Below are positions 11,681-20,724 of a DNA stretch of 64,000 nucleotides, piece after piece. A program made the position numbers and the translations under genes. The notes under the pieces are model-generated. The model did no database searches. It saw nothing but the letters and a program-made list of their open reading frames with translations, and had not been told where the DNA came from. Source of the stretch: Pandoraea aquatica (GTDB lineage Bacteria > Pseudomonadota > Gammaproteobacteria > Burkholderiales > Burkholderiaceae); assembly GCF_902459565.1 (NCBI RefSeq), contig NZ_CABPSN010000004.1:558001-622000 (forward strand). Direction: 5' to 3'. The first letter of the stretch is position 1. Each line of letters opens with the position of its first letter.

Positions 11681-12481
11681 ATGAAGTATGACCCTTCGCG
11701 TGCCGATGGCGCGCCAGCTGCGCCAGCCGCGATATCGGCACCGACGCCACCGGCTGGGGAAAGTACGCATCCCTCGTCTGTCAACGAGAACGCCGGGCTA
11801 AGCGTGAAATATGTCGACGAGGCGATTCGTAGCCGACGTTCGATCCGAGCCTATTTGCCGACGCCGGTACCGCAAGCCACCATCGCGGAGATCCTGTCGG
11901 TGGCATCGCGAGCGCCCTCCGGCAGCAACATCCAACCGTGGCAGACCTACGTGCTCACCGGGCAGGCATTGAAGCGGTTGACGTCGCGTCTGCTGGACGC
12001 GTTCAACGATCCGGCGCAGCGGTTGATGCATCAGGAGGAGTACGCGTACTACCCGCGCGAATGGACCGAGCCGTATCAGGCAAGGCGTCGCAAGGTGGGC
12101 TGGGATCTGTACGGCTTGCTGGGTATCGGTCGCGCCGACAAAGCACGCATGCATGGTCAGCACGCCCGCAACTTCACCTTTTTCGACGCGCCGGTCGGGT
12201 TGCTCTTCACGATCGACCGGCATCTGGAGCAGGGGAGTTGGCTGGATTACGGCATGTTCCTGCAAAGCGTGATGGTCGCAGCGCGGGCGCGGGGGCTGGA
12301 CACCTGTCCGCAGGCGGCGTTTGCCACGTTTCATCAGGCGATTGCTGCGGAGCTGCAACTGCCGGAGACCCGAATGGTCGTGTGCGGCATGGCGATGGGT
12401 TATGCCGACCCTGCTGCCGTGGAAAACGGTCTCGTCACCGAACGCGCGCCGCTCGACGAGTGGGCGCACTTTTTGACCTAA
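11681..12481 (+). CDS. Nitroreductase family FMN oxidoreductase
   Basis: This soluble flavoenzyme family reduces nitro compounds or quinones with NAD(P)H. The core starts at about residue 45 with VDEAIRSRRSIRAYLPTPV, and the FMN-binding SRAPSGSNIQPW follows. The C-terminal half has YGMFLQSVMVAARARGLDTCPQ and a late GMAMGYADP, both classical. The first ~40 residues are Ala-Pro-rich and low-complexity, so a later start is possible, although no ATG lies between residue 1 and the core. Length is 266. It lies 72 bp after the EamA gene on the same strand. Substrate not inferable. Confidence 0.9.
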   Translation: MKYDPSRADGAPAAPAAISAPTPPAGESTHPSSVNENAGLSVKYVDEAIRSRRSIRAYLPTPVPQATIAEILSVASRAPSGSNIQPWQTYVLTGQALKRLTSRLLDAFNDPAQRLMHQEEYAYYPREWTEPYQARRRKVGWDLYGLLGIGRADKARMHGQHARNFTFFDAPVGLLFTIDRHLEQGSWLDYGMFLQSVMVAARARGLDTCPQAAFATFHQAIAAELQLPETRMVVCGMAMGYADPAAVENGLVTERAPLDEWAHFLT

Positions 12482-12669
12482 CGTATATCAAGGGGTTGGC
12501 GTAATTTGGCAAAATTTGGCGGATGTGTAATTTGGCGCGTTGCGCTGCACAAAACTGCCAGATGCCGGTTTAAGTATTTCAGCTAAGTCATTCATATTGC
12601 TTATTTTTTCGGAAGTTACTAAACTTCTCCCAAACTCGTTGCCTGCCAACCTTACGCTACCCCCAATCT

Positions 12670-13938
12670 ATGTACGCGATCACCACCCTTGCGCGTCTGT
12701 GCCGCTCCCGTCTCTGGGGTGCTGCCGTCGTGGCGATCTCGCTCGCCGCCGGTGCCCCGGCAGTCGTTCACGCCGCCGGTAAAACGAGCGAATGCTCGCC
12801 GAAGACGGCCAAGACTGCCGCTCAGAAACGCGCGTGCGCGAATCCCAAGGCGACGAAAGCCGTCGCCACGTCCAAATCCGGTGCCAAACGCGCTGCCGCC
12901 ACACCTGCCGCTCGTGAAACGAAGAGCGCCAAGGCTGGCGGCAAAGCCCGTAAGCTCGCGGCCGTCGAGGATGACGGACCCGCAGCGAAGAAGGTCGCCG
13001 TCAAACGCGTCGTCTACAAGAACGGCAAGCGCCGTGTCGTGACGTCGTATCGCACCGTCAACTTTGCGCCGCAAGCGCCGGAGCGTCTCTCGACGGGCCG
13101 TGCTTTCGGTCTGCATGAAACGCCGGACGCGCTCGCACTCCGTTCCTCGGTCGCCTATGTGGTCGATGAGCGCACTGGCGAATCGCTGTTCGACAAGAAC
13201 TCGCAAGCCGTCCTGCCGATCGCTTCGATCTCGAAGCTGATGACGGCGATGGTGTCGCTCGACGCCGGCGTGCCGATGACGGACGTCATGGAAGTGACGG
13301 ACGAAGATCGCGACTACGAGAAGGGCACGGGTTCGCGCCTGTCGGTCGGCTCGCGTCTGTCGCGCGAAGACATGCTGCACATCGCATTGATGTCGTCGGA
13401 GAATCGTGCCGCCGCAGCGCTGTCGCGTTACTTCCCGGGCGGCCGTCCGGCGTTCCTCGCCGCGATGAACGCCAAGGCGAAGCAACTGGGCATGAACGAC
13501 ACGCATTTCAACGATCCGACGGGTCTGTCGAGCCAGAACGTGTCGAGCGCGCGTGACCTCGTGAAGATGGTCAAGGCGGCTTATCAGTACCCGATGATTC
13601 GTCGTTTCTCGACGGACAGCAATTACGACGTGAACACCGGTCGTCGCGAACTGCACTACGTGAGCACGAACCATCTGATCGGTCATTCGGGCTGGGAGAT
13701 CGGCCTGCAGAAGACGGGTTACATCAACGAAGCAGGACAGTGCCTCGTGATGCAAGCCAACGTCGAAGGTCGTCCGGTGATCATGATTCTGCTGGATTCG
13801 ACGGGCAAGTACTCGCGCTTCGCCGACGCCACGCGCGTTCGCAAGTGGCTGCTGGAAGGCGGCGGCGCTACGCCGCAACGTACGGCTGGCAACACGCCGA
13901 CGGCACAAGTGGCGACCAACAACGGACACGCGCTGTAA
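12670..13938 (+). CDS. pbpG: D-alanyl-D-alanine endopeptidase (PBP7-like serine peptidase)
   Basis: This periplasmic low-molecular-weight penicillin-binding protein (family S11) cleaves D-Ala-meso-DAP cross-links in peptidoglycan. A signal peptide covers about residues 1-36 (AAVVAISLAAGAPAVVHAA). A long basic Ala-Lys-rich region of about 100 residues follows, which could bind the wall or anionic polymers. Catalytic motifs are complete: SISK with the nucleophile at Ser186, SEN in MSSENRAAAALSRYFPGG, and KTG in QKTGYINEAGQC. The catalytic half resembles E. coli PbpG, but the 422-residue length is larger because of the basic linker. A hairpin terminator follows 63 bp later. Confidence 0.92.
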   Translation: MYAITTLARLCRSRLWGAAVVAISLAAGAPAVVHAAGKTSECSPKTAKTAAQKRACANPKATKAVATSKSGAKRAAATPAARETKSAKAGGKARKLAAVEDDGPAAKKVAVKRVVYKNGKRRVVTSYRTVNFAPQAPERLSTGRAFGLHETPDALALRSSVAYVVDERTGESLFDKNSQAVLPIASISKLMTAMVSLDAGVPMTDVMEVTDEDRDYEKGTGSRLSVGSRLSREDMLHIALMSSENRAAAALSRYFPGGRPAFLAAMNAKAKQLGMNDTHFNDPTGLSSQNVSSARDLVKMVKAAYQYPMIRRFSTDSNYDVNTGRRELHYVSTNHLIGHSGWEIGLQKTGYINEAGQCLVMQANVEGRPVIMILLDSTGKYSRFADATRVRKWLLEGGGATPQRTAGNTPTAQVATNNGHAL

Positions 13939-14001
13939 TTCGCGTCACGTTCGAAAATCGCGCGATACGGTTCGATTCGCGTCGCGCGGCAGCGGTAAAA
14001 G

Positions 14002-14028
14002 AAAGGCGCTCCCTCGGGAGCGCCTTTT
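14002..14028 (+). terminator. Terminator of pbpG
   Basis: AAAGGCGCTCCC (14002-14013), a two-base loop, and GGGAGCGCCTTTT form a near-perfect stem that ends in Ts. It lies 63 bp after the stop. Confidence 0.9.
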
Positions 14029-14096
14029 GTTTTATGCGACGGGATCGGCGTCGGCGGCAGGGCGCAAGTGCATCGCGCCCTACAGCTTGCCGCGAA

Positions 14097-14924
14097 TCAC
14101 TCCGCCGTTGCGACCTGCGACAGGCCACCCCCCACATCCGGATTCGGCGAATGAAAGCCGAGCGACGACGAGATTTGCAGCGCCGTCTCGTTCAGATTCG
14201 CCAGCCAGGCGTCTTGCAGACGATCGGCCGGGGCAGAGAGCGAGAGGCCTGCCACGAGCTTGCCGCTGTCGTCATAGATCCCGGCAGCGATGCATCGCAC
14301 CCCTAACTCAAGCTCTTCGTTGTCGCGCGCGTAGCCTGACTTGCGCACGTGCGTCAGCTCGCGTTCGAGCTTTTGCAGATCGGTGATGCTGTTACGCGTG
14401 TGACCCGAGAGTCCAGTGCGCGTGGCATAAGCGCGTACGCGCGATGCTTCGTCGGCCGCCAAAAACAGCTTACCGACCGACGTGAGGTGCAGCGGTGCGT
14501 GGCCACCGATGGCACGCACCACCTGCATGCCGGAGCGCTCGCTGTAAGCACGTTCGATGTAGACGATTTCGTCGCCCTGACGCACCGACAGGTTGACCGT
14601 CTGTCCGGTGATGCGGTGCAGCCCGCGCATGGGCGTGAGCGCGGCGTCGCGTACCGACAGGCGCGCTTTGACCAGATTGCCGAGTTCCAGCAAACGCATG
14701 CCGAGGCGGTAAGTGCCGGGATCGCAGCGATCGACGAAGCGGCACGCCACCATGTCGTTCAGGATGCGGTGCGCGGTCGACGGATGAAGTTCGGTGGCTT
14801 GCGCCAACTCTTTGAGACTCACGGGATCGGCATGTCCGGCAAGGGCGTCGAGCAAACGCATCATGCGCTCGATCACCTGAATGGACGTGCGCGACTCCGC
14901 GCCTTGACTGGTGTCGTCTTTCAT
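14097..14924 (-). CDS. IclR-family transcriptional regulator
   Basis: A 275-residue regulator. The N-terminal winged helix spans roughly residues 14-75 with IQVIERMMRLLDALAGHADP and ELAQATELHPSTAHRILNDM as the recognition segment. The C-terminal effector domain has TGQTVNLSVRQGDEIVYIER, HLTSVGKLFLA and ELELGVRCIAAGIYDDSGK, all typical of IclR. It is convergent with pbpG and divergent from the coiled-coil gene at 15210. Its targets are probably nearby or elsewhere in aromatic or organic-acid catabolism, but nothing in the window identifies them. Confidence 0.92.
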   Translation of the reverse strand: MKDDTSQGAESRTSIQVIERMMRLLDALAGHADPVSLKELAQATELHPSTAHRILNDMVACRFVDRCDPGTYRLGMRLLELGNLVKARLSVRDAALTPMRGLHRITGQTVNLSVRQGDEIVYIERAYSERSGMQVVRAIGGHAPLHLTSVGKLFLAADEASRVRAYATRTGLSGHTRNSITDLQKLERELTHVRKSGYARDNEELELGVRCIAAGIYDDSGKLVAGLSLSAPADRLQDAWLANLNETALQISSSLGFHSPNPDVGGGLSQVATAE

Positions 14925-15209
14925 GAGGTAGGGCCGAGTTTCGTATAGCGTCGATTCTATATCATATGGTGAAAAATTCGCAGGTTTCGCTTAGACACTT
15001 CCTGTAAAAAACCGGGCATCCAATGCCTACCACGCGCACAAAGTGCCTCCCGCCACAACATGCGTTGAGTGACGAGTAGCGTTCATTCGGTGACAGAAAT
15101 CTAAAGTAGGCGGTCGCTCGCCTCATTACGATGCCCTTCAGTTCCACGACGATGTCTGGCCCTTGGTCGCAGTGAGGGAGAGTGCCAATGCCAACGAGGA
15201 GGGGAGTGC

Positions 15210-16685
15210 ATGTATGGCGAATATATAAGTTACCCGGGGTATTCGATCTTCTCGATGTCGGCCGATCAGTCCGCGGTCCCGGAGAGGATGTACAAAAAGG
15301 GCGCATCAATCGCACAGAAGCGCCAGGAAATTGCATCGCAACTCGCGCAAATTCGAAACGCACAGCAAACCATGGGGCTGAGCACCTATGCGGTTGACAA
15401 GCTGTCATCGGCATTCGACAAGTCGTACGCCAAGGCAACGTCCGGATATTGGCGCGGCGGCCTACGGGATCCATTTTGGCGATGCCTCACCGTGCCGGAT
15501 TCACCGGGCTTCTTTTGCTCGATGGTCGCTGACCAGCTCGATGAGCCGTGTGTGGAGCGCATGACGTCATCCGCCAGGCGACTGTTGACGATTCTGACGT
15601 CGCTTAGCGAGGCGCTTGAGCATGAGCAAACGATGTTGCGCGAGTATGCGTCGCTCGCGTCAAACACCGGTGATCTTCAGAACGACGCGCTTGACGGTGT
15701 CATTACCAACTGGGAGGCGTTGGAAGACACAAAACGTATGTGCTCGACGTTCCGCACCCAAACGGCGCCGCTTATTGAGTACATGCGGCGCACCGTGGAT
15801 GCGGCACGCTCAAGTGTGAAGCCAGACAGGAAGCATCACGGCAAGCGCGAAGGGATCAACGGTGCGCTTTACGCCGTTGGGGCGATCGTCTCCGGTATCG
15901 CTTTGCTCGTTTCGGGCTGGGTGGTGGCGATCATTGGCTTTTGCGTCACCATGGTGATTCGGTGTGTCAGCTTGGGGAGTATTCGAGGTTTCGATAGAGA
16001 GAAGGGGTGGAAGGCTGTAGAAGGCCTTCTCGATCAGGCGAAGGAGTTTATCAATAATCAGGAGAGCGCCATGTATTCGACTTTAACCGACAAAATCTTG
16101 ATAGCGCAGTTCGATCAGGACCGATTGGTTTGGCAGCAAGTTCTAAAAAACTCGGTAGCGATACAGCAGAACTCGGAAGATCTGCGCTGCATGAAGGAGG
16201 ACGTCAGTGCGATCAAGCAGGCGGTAGTGCAAACCGCAACGTCGCTGCACGGTGACTTCTCGACGTTGCGCGGCGACGTCTCGACGTTGCGTGGCGACGT
16301 CTCGAGGTTGAACAATGACGTCTCGAAGTTGGGCGGAGACGTCTCGAAGTTGAGCGGAGACGTCTCGAAGTTGAGCGGCGACGTCTCGAAGTTGAGCGGT
16401 GACGTCTCGAAGTTGGGCGGAGACGTTTCGAAGTTGGGCGGTGACGTTTCGACGTTGCGCGAAGACTTCTCGACGATGCGCGGTGACGTCTCGACCTTGC
16501 GCAAGGATTTTGAAGGACTTCGCAACACGATCCTGTTTGATAAATCGTCTCGCCAACCGGGGATTCCGGAGGGAAGGCCCGTGTCGTGTGGTCATGACGA
16601 AGTGCTATCCCGTGCCCCCATGGCGCGTGCTACGTCGCTCGAGACGTACCGTCGACGGCAGTCACCGGCGCAGCCCAAAGCGTGA
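15210..16685 (+). CDS. Uncharacterised membrane protein with long heptad-repeat coiled coil
   Basis: I do not recognise a family. The 491-residue protein has a helical N-terminal half (SIAQKRQEIASQLAQIRNAQ), one strong hydrophobic segment at about residues 218-255 long enough for a hairpin of two helices (ALYAVGAIVSGIALLVSGWV), and a C-terminal coiled coil. Residues 349-432 are twelve seven-residue units of the form DVS(K/T)L(S/G/R)G, encoded by a 21-bp tandem repeat. A GGAGGGGAG box precedes the ATG. The helix-hairpin-helix plan recalls alpha-pore-forming toxin subunits, but I see no specific motif, so this is only a possibility. It stands alone between iclR and lutA. Confidence 0.7.
   Translation: MYGEYISYPGYSIFSMSADQSAVPERMYKKGASIAQKRQEIASQLAQIRNAQQTMGLSTYAVDKLSSAFDKSYAKATSGYWRGGLRDPFWRCLTVPDSPGFFCSMVADQLDEPCVERMTSSARRLLTILTSLSEALEHEQTMLREYASLASNTGDLQNDALDGVITNWEALEDTKRMCSTFRTQTAPLIEYMRRTVDAARSSVKPDRKHHGKREGINGALYAVGAIVSGIALLVSGWVVAIIGFCVTMVIRCVSLGSIRGFDREKGWKAVEGLLDQAKEFINNQESAMYSTLTDKILIAQFDQDRLVWQQVLKNSVAIQQNSEDLRCMKEDVSAIKQAVVQTATSLHGDFSTLRGDVSTLRGDVSRLNNDVSKLGGDVSKLSGDVSKLSGDVSKLSGDVSKLGGDVSKLGGDVSTLREDFSTMRGDVSTLRKDFEGLRNTILFDKSSRQPGIPEGRPVSCGHDEVLSRAPMARATSLETYRRRQSPAQPKA
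16254..16505 (+). repeat. 12 x 21-bp tandem repeat inside the coiled-coil gene
   Basis: Twelve consecutive 21-bp units with consensus GACGTCTCGAAGTTGAGCGG plus one base encode the heptads DFSTLRG, DVSTLRG, DVSRLNN, DVSKLGG, DVSKLSG (x3), DVSKLGG (x2), DVSTLRE, DFSTMRG and DVSTLRK. Because the unit is a multiple of three, unit gain or loss would change coiled-coil length without a frameshift. Confidence 0.9.
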
Positions 16686-16748
16686 CGCGCCGCCGCCCGC
16701 GAGCGGTGAATACGGGAATCCACGCTGGGCCGGTTCGGCCCGGCGACT

Positions 16749-16754
16749 TATAAT
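16749..16754 (+). promoter_or_regulatory. Candidate -10 box of lutAB
   Basis: A perfect TATAAT lies 33 bp before the lutA ATG. No convincing -35 box is visible at the usual distance, so an activator may be needed. AAGAGGA at 16771-16777 serves as the ribosome-binding site. Confidence 0.4.
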
Positions 16755-16786
16755 GGCGCATTATTCCCGAAAAGAGGATTCCCCCA

Positions 16787-17512
16787 ATGCGCGTCGGACT
16801 GTTTGTCACGTGTCTGATCGACATGATGCGGCCGGAGATTGGCTTTTCTACGCTCAAGCTGCTCGAGACAGCCGGTTGCGAGGTCGTGATTCCCGATTCC
16901 CAGACCTGCTGTGGTCAGCCGGGCTACAACTCGGGTGAGCGTGCCATCGCTCGTGACCTCGCCCAGAAATTCCTCGACGAATTCGAATCGTTCGACTACG
17001 TCGTCGTACCGTCCGGCTCGTGCGGCGGCATGGTCAAGGCGCATTACGGCGACCTCTTCGCCGACGATCCCGAACTCATGGGCCGTTACGAGCGTCTGCG
17101 TCCGCGCGTGTACGAACTCACGGACTTCCTCGTCAACGTGCTGCACGTCGACACCGTGCCCGGCGACTATAACGGCGAGGTGACGTATCACGACTCCTGC
17201 TCCGGTCTGCGCGAGCTTGGTGTGAAGACGCAACCGCGCGCGCTGCTCGCCAAAATGCCCGGCGTGAAGATGACGGAGATGAAGGACTGTCAGGCGTGCT
17301 GCGGCTTTGGCGGTACGTTCGCACTCAAGTACGGCAATATCTCGACAGCGATCGTCGACGAGAAGTGCGCCAACATCGCCGCGAGCGGCGCGCCGGCCGT
17401 CGTGCTGGGCGATCTGGGGTGCATGCTCAACATCGAAGGGCGACTGCGCCGCACCGGCGACACGCGCACGCGCGTGCTGCACATTGCGCAGGTGCTCGCC
17501 GGCGATGCCTGA
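16787..17512 (+). CDS. lutA: (Fe-S)-binding lactate utilisation protein LutA/LldE
   Basis: LutA is the cysteine-rich subunit of the LutABC L-lactate oxidation complex, which feeds electrons from lactate into the respiratory chain. The 241-residue protein starts MRVGLFVTCLIDMMRPEIGF. It carries the two CCG-type cluster motifs of the family, QTCCGQPGYNSG near residue 43 and QACCGFGGTFALKYG near 168, plus the conserved SGSCGGMV and DSCSGLRELG. An AAGAGGA box precedes the ATG. lutB follows after an 85-bp gap. Confidence 0.93.
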   Translation: MRVGLFVTCLIDMMRPEIGFSTLKLLETAGCEVVIPDSQTCCGQPGYNSGERAIARDLAQKFLDEFESFDYVVVPSGSCGGMVKAHYGDLFADDPELMGRYERLRPRVYELTDFLVNVLHVDTVPGDYNGEVTYHDSCSGLRELGVKTQPRALLAKMPGVKMTEMKDCQACCGFGGTFALKYGNISTAIVDEKCANIAASGAPAVVLGDLGCMLNIEGRLRRTGDTRTRVLHIAQVLAGDA

Positions 17513-17597
17513 GCGCGCCGCCATCTTCCCGACCTTCAGGCTTGTGCGCGCCGACTCCGTTGTGCGCGCGGGCCGTCATCACTTCACGTGAGTCGCG

Positions 17598-19007
17598 ATG
17601 CAAGTTCAATCGATGCAATTCAAGGCGCGCGCCGGGCAGAAGCTTGCCGACCAGCGTCTGCAAGCCAACCTCAAGAAGCTCTCGACCAAGTTTGTGACGG
17701 CGCGCGCGAGCGCCATGGAAGAGATCGATTTCGAAGCGACGCGTGAGGCGCTCAAGGAGCGTCGTAATCGCGGGATCGAGAATCTCGACGTCTGGCTGGA
17801 GATCTTCGAGCGCGAAGCCACGCGACGCGGCGCAACCGTCCTGTTCGCTGAGTCGACGCAGGATGCCGCGCGTCTGATCGCCGAGATCGCGCGCAAGCAC
17901 GACGTCAAGAAGGTGATCAAATCGAAATCGATGGTCACCGAAGAGCTTCAACTCAACAAGGTGCTCGCCGACATGGGCGTGCAGTCGGTCGAGACCGATC
18001 TTGGCGAGTACATTCTTCAGATCAACGACAACGAGCCGCCGTCGCACATCATCGCACCGGTCGTGCACAAGGATAAGGACGAGGTCGCGGACCTGTTCGC
18101 GCGCGTGCACCAGAAGCCGCGTCTGACCGAAATTCCGTTGATGACCCGCGAAGCGCGCGAGATGCTGCGTCCGCAGTTCCTGTCGGCGGATATGGGCGTG
18201 ACGGGCGGTAACTTCCTCGTCGCAGAGACCGGTTCGGTGGCAGTGGTGACCAACGAGGGCAACGAAGGCATGTGCACGATCATGCCGCGCGTGCACGTGG
18301 CGGTCACCGGCATCGAGAAGGTGCTGCCGACGCTGGAGGATCTCGCCACGGCGATGCGTCTGCTGCCGCGCTCGGCGACCGGGCAGGGCACGTCGAACTA
18401 CTTCTCGTTGCTCACCGGTACGCGTGCCGAGGGCGAGGTCGACGGGCCGGATCACATGTACTTCGTGATTGTCGACGGTGGACGCTCCGGTCTGATCGGT
18501 GGAGCGTTTCAGGAGATGCTGCGCTGCATTCGCTGCGGTGCGTGCATGAACCACTGCCCGGTGTATCAGAAGATCGGTGGCCACGCGTATGGATGGGTCT
18601 ATCCGGGGCCGATGGGGTCGGTGCTCACGCCGAGCTACGTCGGGCTGGAGAAGACGCTCGATCTGCCGCAAGCTGCGACCCTGTGTGGTGAGTGCAATCG
18701 CGTTTGTCCGGTGGGAATTCCGATTTCGGACCTGCTGCGCAAGTTGCGCGAGCGTCAGGTGGATCGCGGTCTGCGCCCGTGGCGCGAGCGGGCGGCGCTG
18801 GCGGCGTGGGCCTTTACTGCACGTCGGCCGCGTCTGTACGCCACGCTGTCGGGAATCGGTTCGTGGGCGTTGAAGCGTATGGGCCGTGATCGCGGAAGTA
18901 TCTCCAAGCTGCCCTTCGCGGGCGGATGGACGGATACGCGCGAGATGCCTGCGCCGAGCGGCAAGACTTTCCGTGCGATGTATCGCGAGCGTCGCGCGCC
19001 GCGCTGA
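17598..19007 (+). CDS. lutB: Lactate utilisation iron-sulfur protein LutB/LldF
   Basis: This is the electron-transfer subunit of the lactate oxidation complex. The 469-residue protein has an N-terminal LUD domain (VIKSKSMVTEELQLNKVLAD, then VTGGNFLVAETGSVAVVTNE). Two ferredoxin-like [4Fe-4S] motifs follow, CIRCGACMNHCPVYQ and CGECNRVCPVGIPI, and then a C-terminal segment ending MYRERRAPR. Length is normal. It is cotranscribed with lutA. A separate lutC (LUD-only subunit) is not found downstream: a terminator follows immediately. Confidence 0.94.
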   Translation: MQVQSMQFKARAGQKLADQRLQANLKKLSTKFVTARASAMEEIDFEATREALKERRNRGIENLDVWLEIFEREATRRGATVLFAESTQDAARLIAEIARKHDVKKVIKSKSMVTEELQLNKVLADMGVQSVETDLGEYILQINDNEPPSHIIAPVVHKDKDEVADLFARVHQKPRLTEIPLMTREAREMLRPQFLSADMGVTGGNFLVAETGSVAVVTNEGNEGMCTIMPRVHVAVTGIEKVLPTLEDLATAMRLLPRSATGQGTSNYFSLLTGTRAEGEVDGPDHMYFVIVDGGRSGLIGGAFQEMLRCIRCGACMNHCPVYQKIGGHAYGWVYPGPMGSVLTPSYVGLEKTLDLPQAATLCGECNRVCPVGIPISDLLRKLRERQVDRGLRPWRERAALAAWAFTARRPRLYATLSGIGSWALKRMGRDRGSISKLPFAGGWTDTREMPAPSGKTFRAMYRERRAPR

Positions 19008-19026
19008 TCGCGTCGACACGCAAATA

Positions 19027-19062
19027 AAAAAGCTGGCCTCCCTCGGGAGTGCCAGCTTTTTT
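19027..19062. terminator. Bidirectional terminator between lutB and the ABC permease
   Basis: AAAAAGCTGGC (19027-19037) pairs with GCCAGCTTTTT (19051-19061), with an inner CTCCC/GGGAG stem. A-rich and T-rich flanks let it act in both directions for these convergent genes. Confidence 0.9.
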
Positions 19063-19096
19063 ACGTCTTGCCGAAGTCGGCGGTGGTCGGCTGTGC

Positions 19097-19756
19097 TCAG
19101 GTACGTGAGGGCAGGGCAAGTCGCTTTTCAATACGACGTTGCAGCGCCGACAGTCCCGTCGACAGGACCCAGTAGATGGCCGCGCACGCGAGGTACAACG
19201 GCAGCGGCTGATACGTCGACGCGATGACTTCCTGCGCCGAGCGCAGCAACTCCGTCACGGTAATCACGGAGACCAGCGACGTGTCCTTGATCAGGCTGAT
19301 GAGGCTGTTGCCGAGACTCGGCACGGCGATGCGCAGGGCTTGCGGCCCGATGATGTAACGCAGCGTTTGCCAGTACGACAGTCCGAGACTGTACGACGCG
19401 AGCCATTGTCCGCGCGGCATGCCTTCGAGCGCACCGCGCATGCTCTCCGAGAGATACGCGCCGACGTTCAGACTGAGCGTGAGCACGCCGGCTGCCGTCG
19501 GTTCAAGCGAAATGCCGACGCCCGGCAGACCGTAATAGATGACGAAGATCTGCACCAGCAGCGGCGTGCCGCGCATGATGCTGACGTAGGCGCGCGCAAT
19601 GGCCCGGAACACGCGCACCTTGCCGATGCCCATGACCGCCACGATGATGCCGATCGCCAGACCGAACACCATCGACATCAATGCGAACTTGATGGTGAGC
19701 ACGGTGCCCTGCAACAGCACTGGCAAGGATTGGGCAGCGAGTTCGAATGGATTCAT
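19097..19756 (-). CDS. Amino-acid ABC transporter permease (cystine/polar amino acid type)
   Basis: This 219-residue inner-membrane permease belongs to the HisM/GlnP class. Helices are seen at about residues 20-45 (LTIKFALMSMVFGLAIGIIV), 55-80, 85-110 and 185-205. The cytoplasmic coupling loop is SYWQTLRYIIGPQALRIAVP, the EAA-type motif, followed by SLGNSLISLIKDTSLVS. It lies 119 bp downstream of the periplasmic binding protein on the same strand. No ATPase gene is present in the window, so the importer must borrow or encode it elsewhere. Confidence 0.92.
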   Translation of the reverse strand: MNPFELAAQSLPVLLQGTVLTIKFALMSMVFGLAIGIIVAVMGIGKVRVFRAIARAYVSIMRGTPLLVQIFVIYYGLPGVGISLEPTAAGVLTLSLNVGAYLSESMRGALEGMPRGQWLASYSLGLSYWQTLRYIIGPQALRIAVPSLGNSLISLIKDTSLVSVITVTELLRSAQEVIASTYQPLPLYLACAAIYWVLSTGLSALQRRIEKRLALPSRT

Positions 19757-19875
19757 GGGGGAGTGTCTTAGGGGGTGTCTTGCGACGGATAGACAACGGC
19801 CGACATCCGCAACGTTGGCGTGATGCCGGCCGTGAGTCCGACGCGATTATCGTCTCTATCGTCGTCGTTACCGTA

Positions 19876-20673
19876 TTACTGCGCCGGCTTGGACGTGTCC
19901 TTGCCGAACCACTTCTGCGCGATCTTGGCGAGCGAGCCGTCTTGCTTCATACCAGTGAGCGCGTCGTCGATGGCTTTGGCGAACGCCGGATTACCCTTGC
20001 GGAACGGAATGCCGACGGCCTGGTTCGTGCCCGGCAATACCGCGCCGGCTTCGAGCGGCAGCTTCGCGTTCTGGAGCAGATACGCCATCATCAGCTGGTC
20101 GTTGAGTGCGGCGTCGACACGACCGGCGGCGAGGTCGGCGAGGTACTCGGGCGCGCCCGGATAGGTGCGCACGTCGATACCCGGCACGGCCTTCGCCATC
20201 TTGTCGTAGTTGCTGCCGAGGCTCACGCCGAGCTTGTGGCCCTTGAGCGCGTCGAGCGTCTTGAATTCGCGCTTGTCGTCCTTGCGACGAATCAGTTGTG
20301 CCGCCGAGTACGTGTAGGGCTCGCTGAAGTCGAGCGACTTCTTGCGCTCGTCGGTGATGGCGACCTGATTGACGATGACGTCGAACTTGCCTGCCTGAAG
20401 GCCGCCGATGATGCCGCTCCATTCGGTCGTCACAAACTGGGGCTTCACGCCGAGGCGCTGAGCGACGGCTTTGGCGACATCGACGTCGAAGCCGTCGAGC
20501 TGACCGGACTTGTCGCGATAGTTGAACGGCGGGTAGGTGCCTTCGATGCCGATCTTCAGCACGCCCGCGGACTTCACGGTGTCGAGCAGGTCAGCGGCGC
20601 GAGCGGGCGACGTGCCGATGAGGGCGGCGGCGGCCAGCGGTACGAGGCAAAGCGTCTTGAGCCAGGATTTCAT
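19876..20673 (-). CDS. Periplasmic amino-acid-binding protein, probably cystine (FliY/TcyJ-like)
   Basis: This family-3 solute-binding protein delivers substrate to the permease encoded next to it. The signal peptide is MKSWLKTLCLVPLAAAALIG with cleavage near AARA-AD at about residue 26. The mature part has VLKIGIEGTYPPFNYRD, LDGFDVDVAKAVAQRLG and WSGIIGGLQAGKFDVIVNQV, the set typical of cystine binders such as FliY. It ends with IAQKWFGKDTSKPAQ. Length is 265, normal for the family. Cystine as substrate is inferred from these motifs. Confidence 0.9.
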   Translation of the reverse strand: MKSWLKTLCLVPLAAAALIGTSPARAADLLDTVKSAGVLKIGIEGTYPPFNYRDKSGQLDGFDVDVAKAVAQRLGVKPQFVTTEWSGIIGGLQAGKFDVIVNQVAITDERKKSLDFSEPYTYSAAQLIRRKDDKREFKTLDALKGHKLGVSLGSNYDKMAKAVPGIDVRTYPGAPEYLADLAAGRVDAALNDQLMMAYLLQNAKLPLEAGAVLPGTNQAVGIPFRKGNPAFAKAIDDALTGMKQDGSLAKIAQKWFGKDTSKPAQ

Positions 20674-20724
20674 GATGTCTGGTTATCCCTGTGTCAAATG
20701 AAGGGGACGCCGACGTCCGGCTTG

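Noticed and set aside
16254-16505. CRISPR array
   Set aside because: The 21-bp units are contiguous without spacers and encode in-frame heptads.
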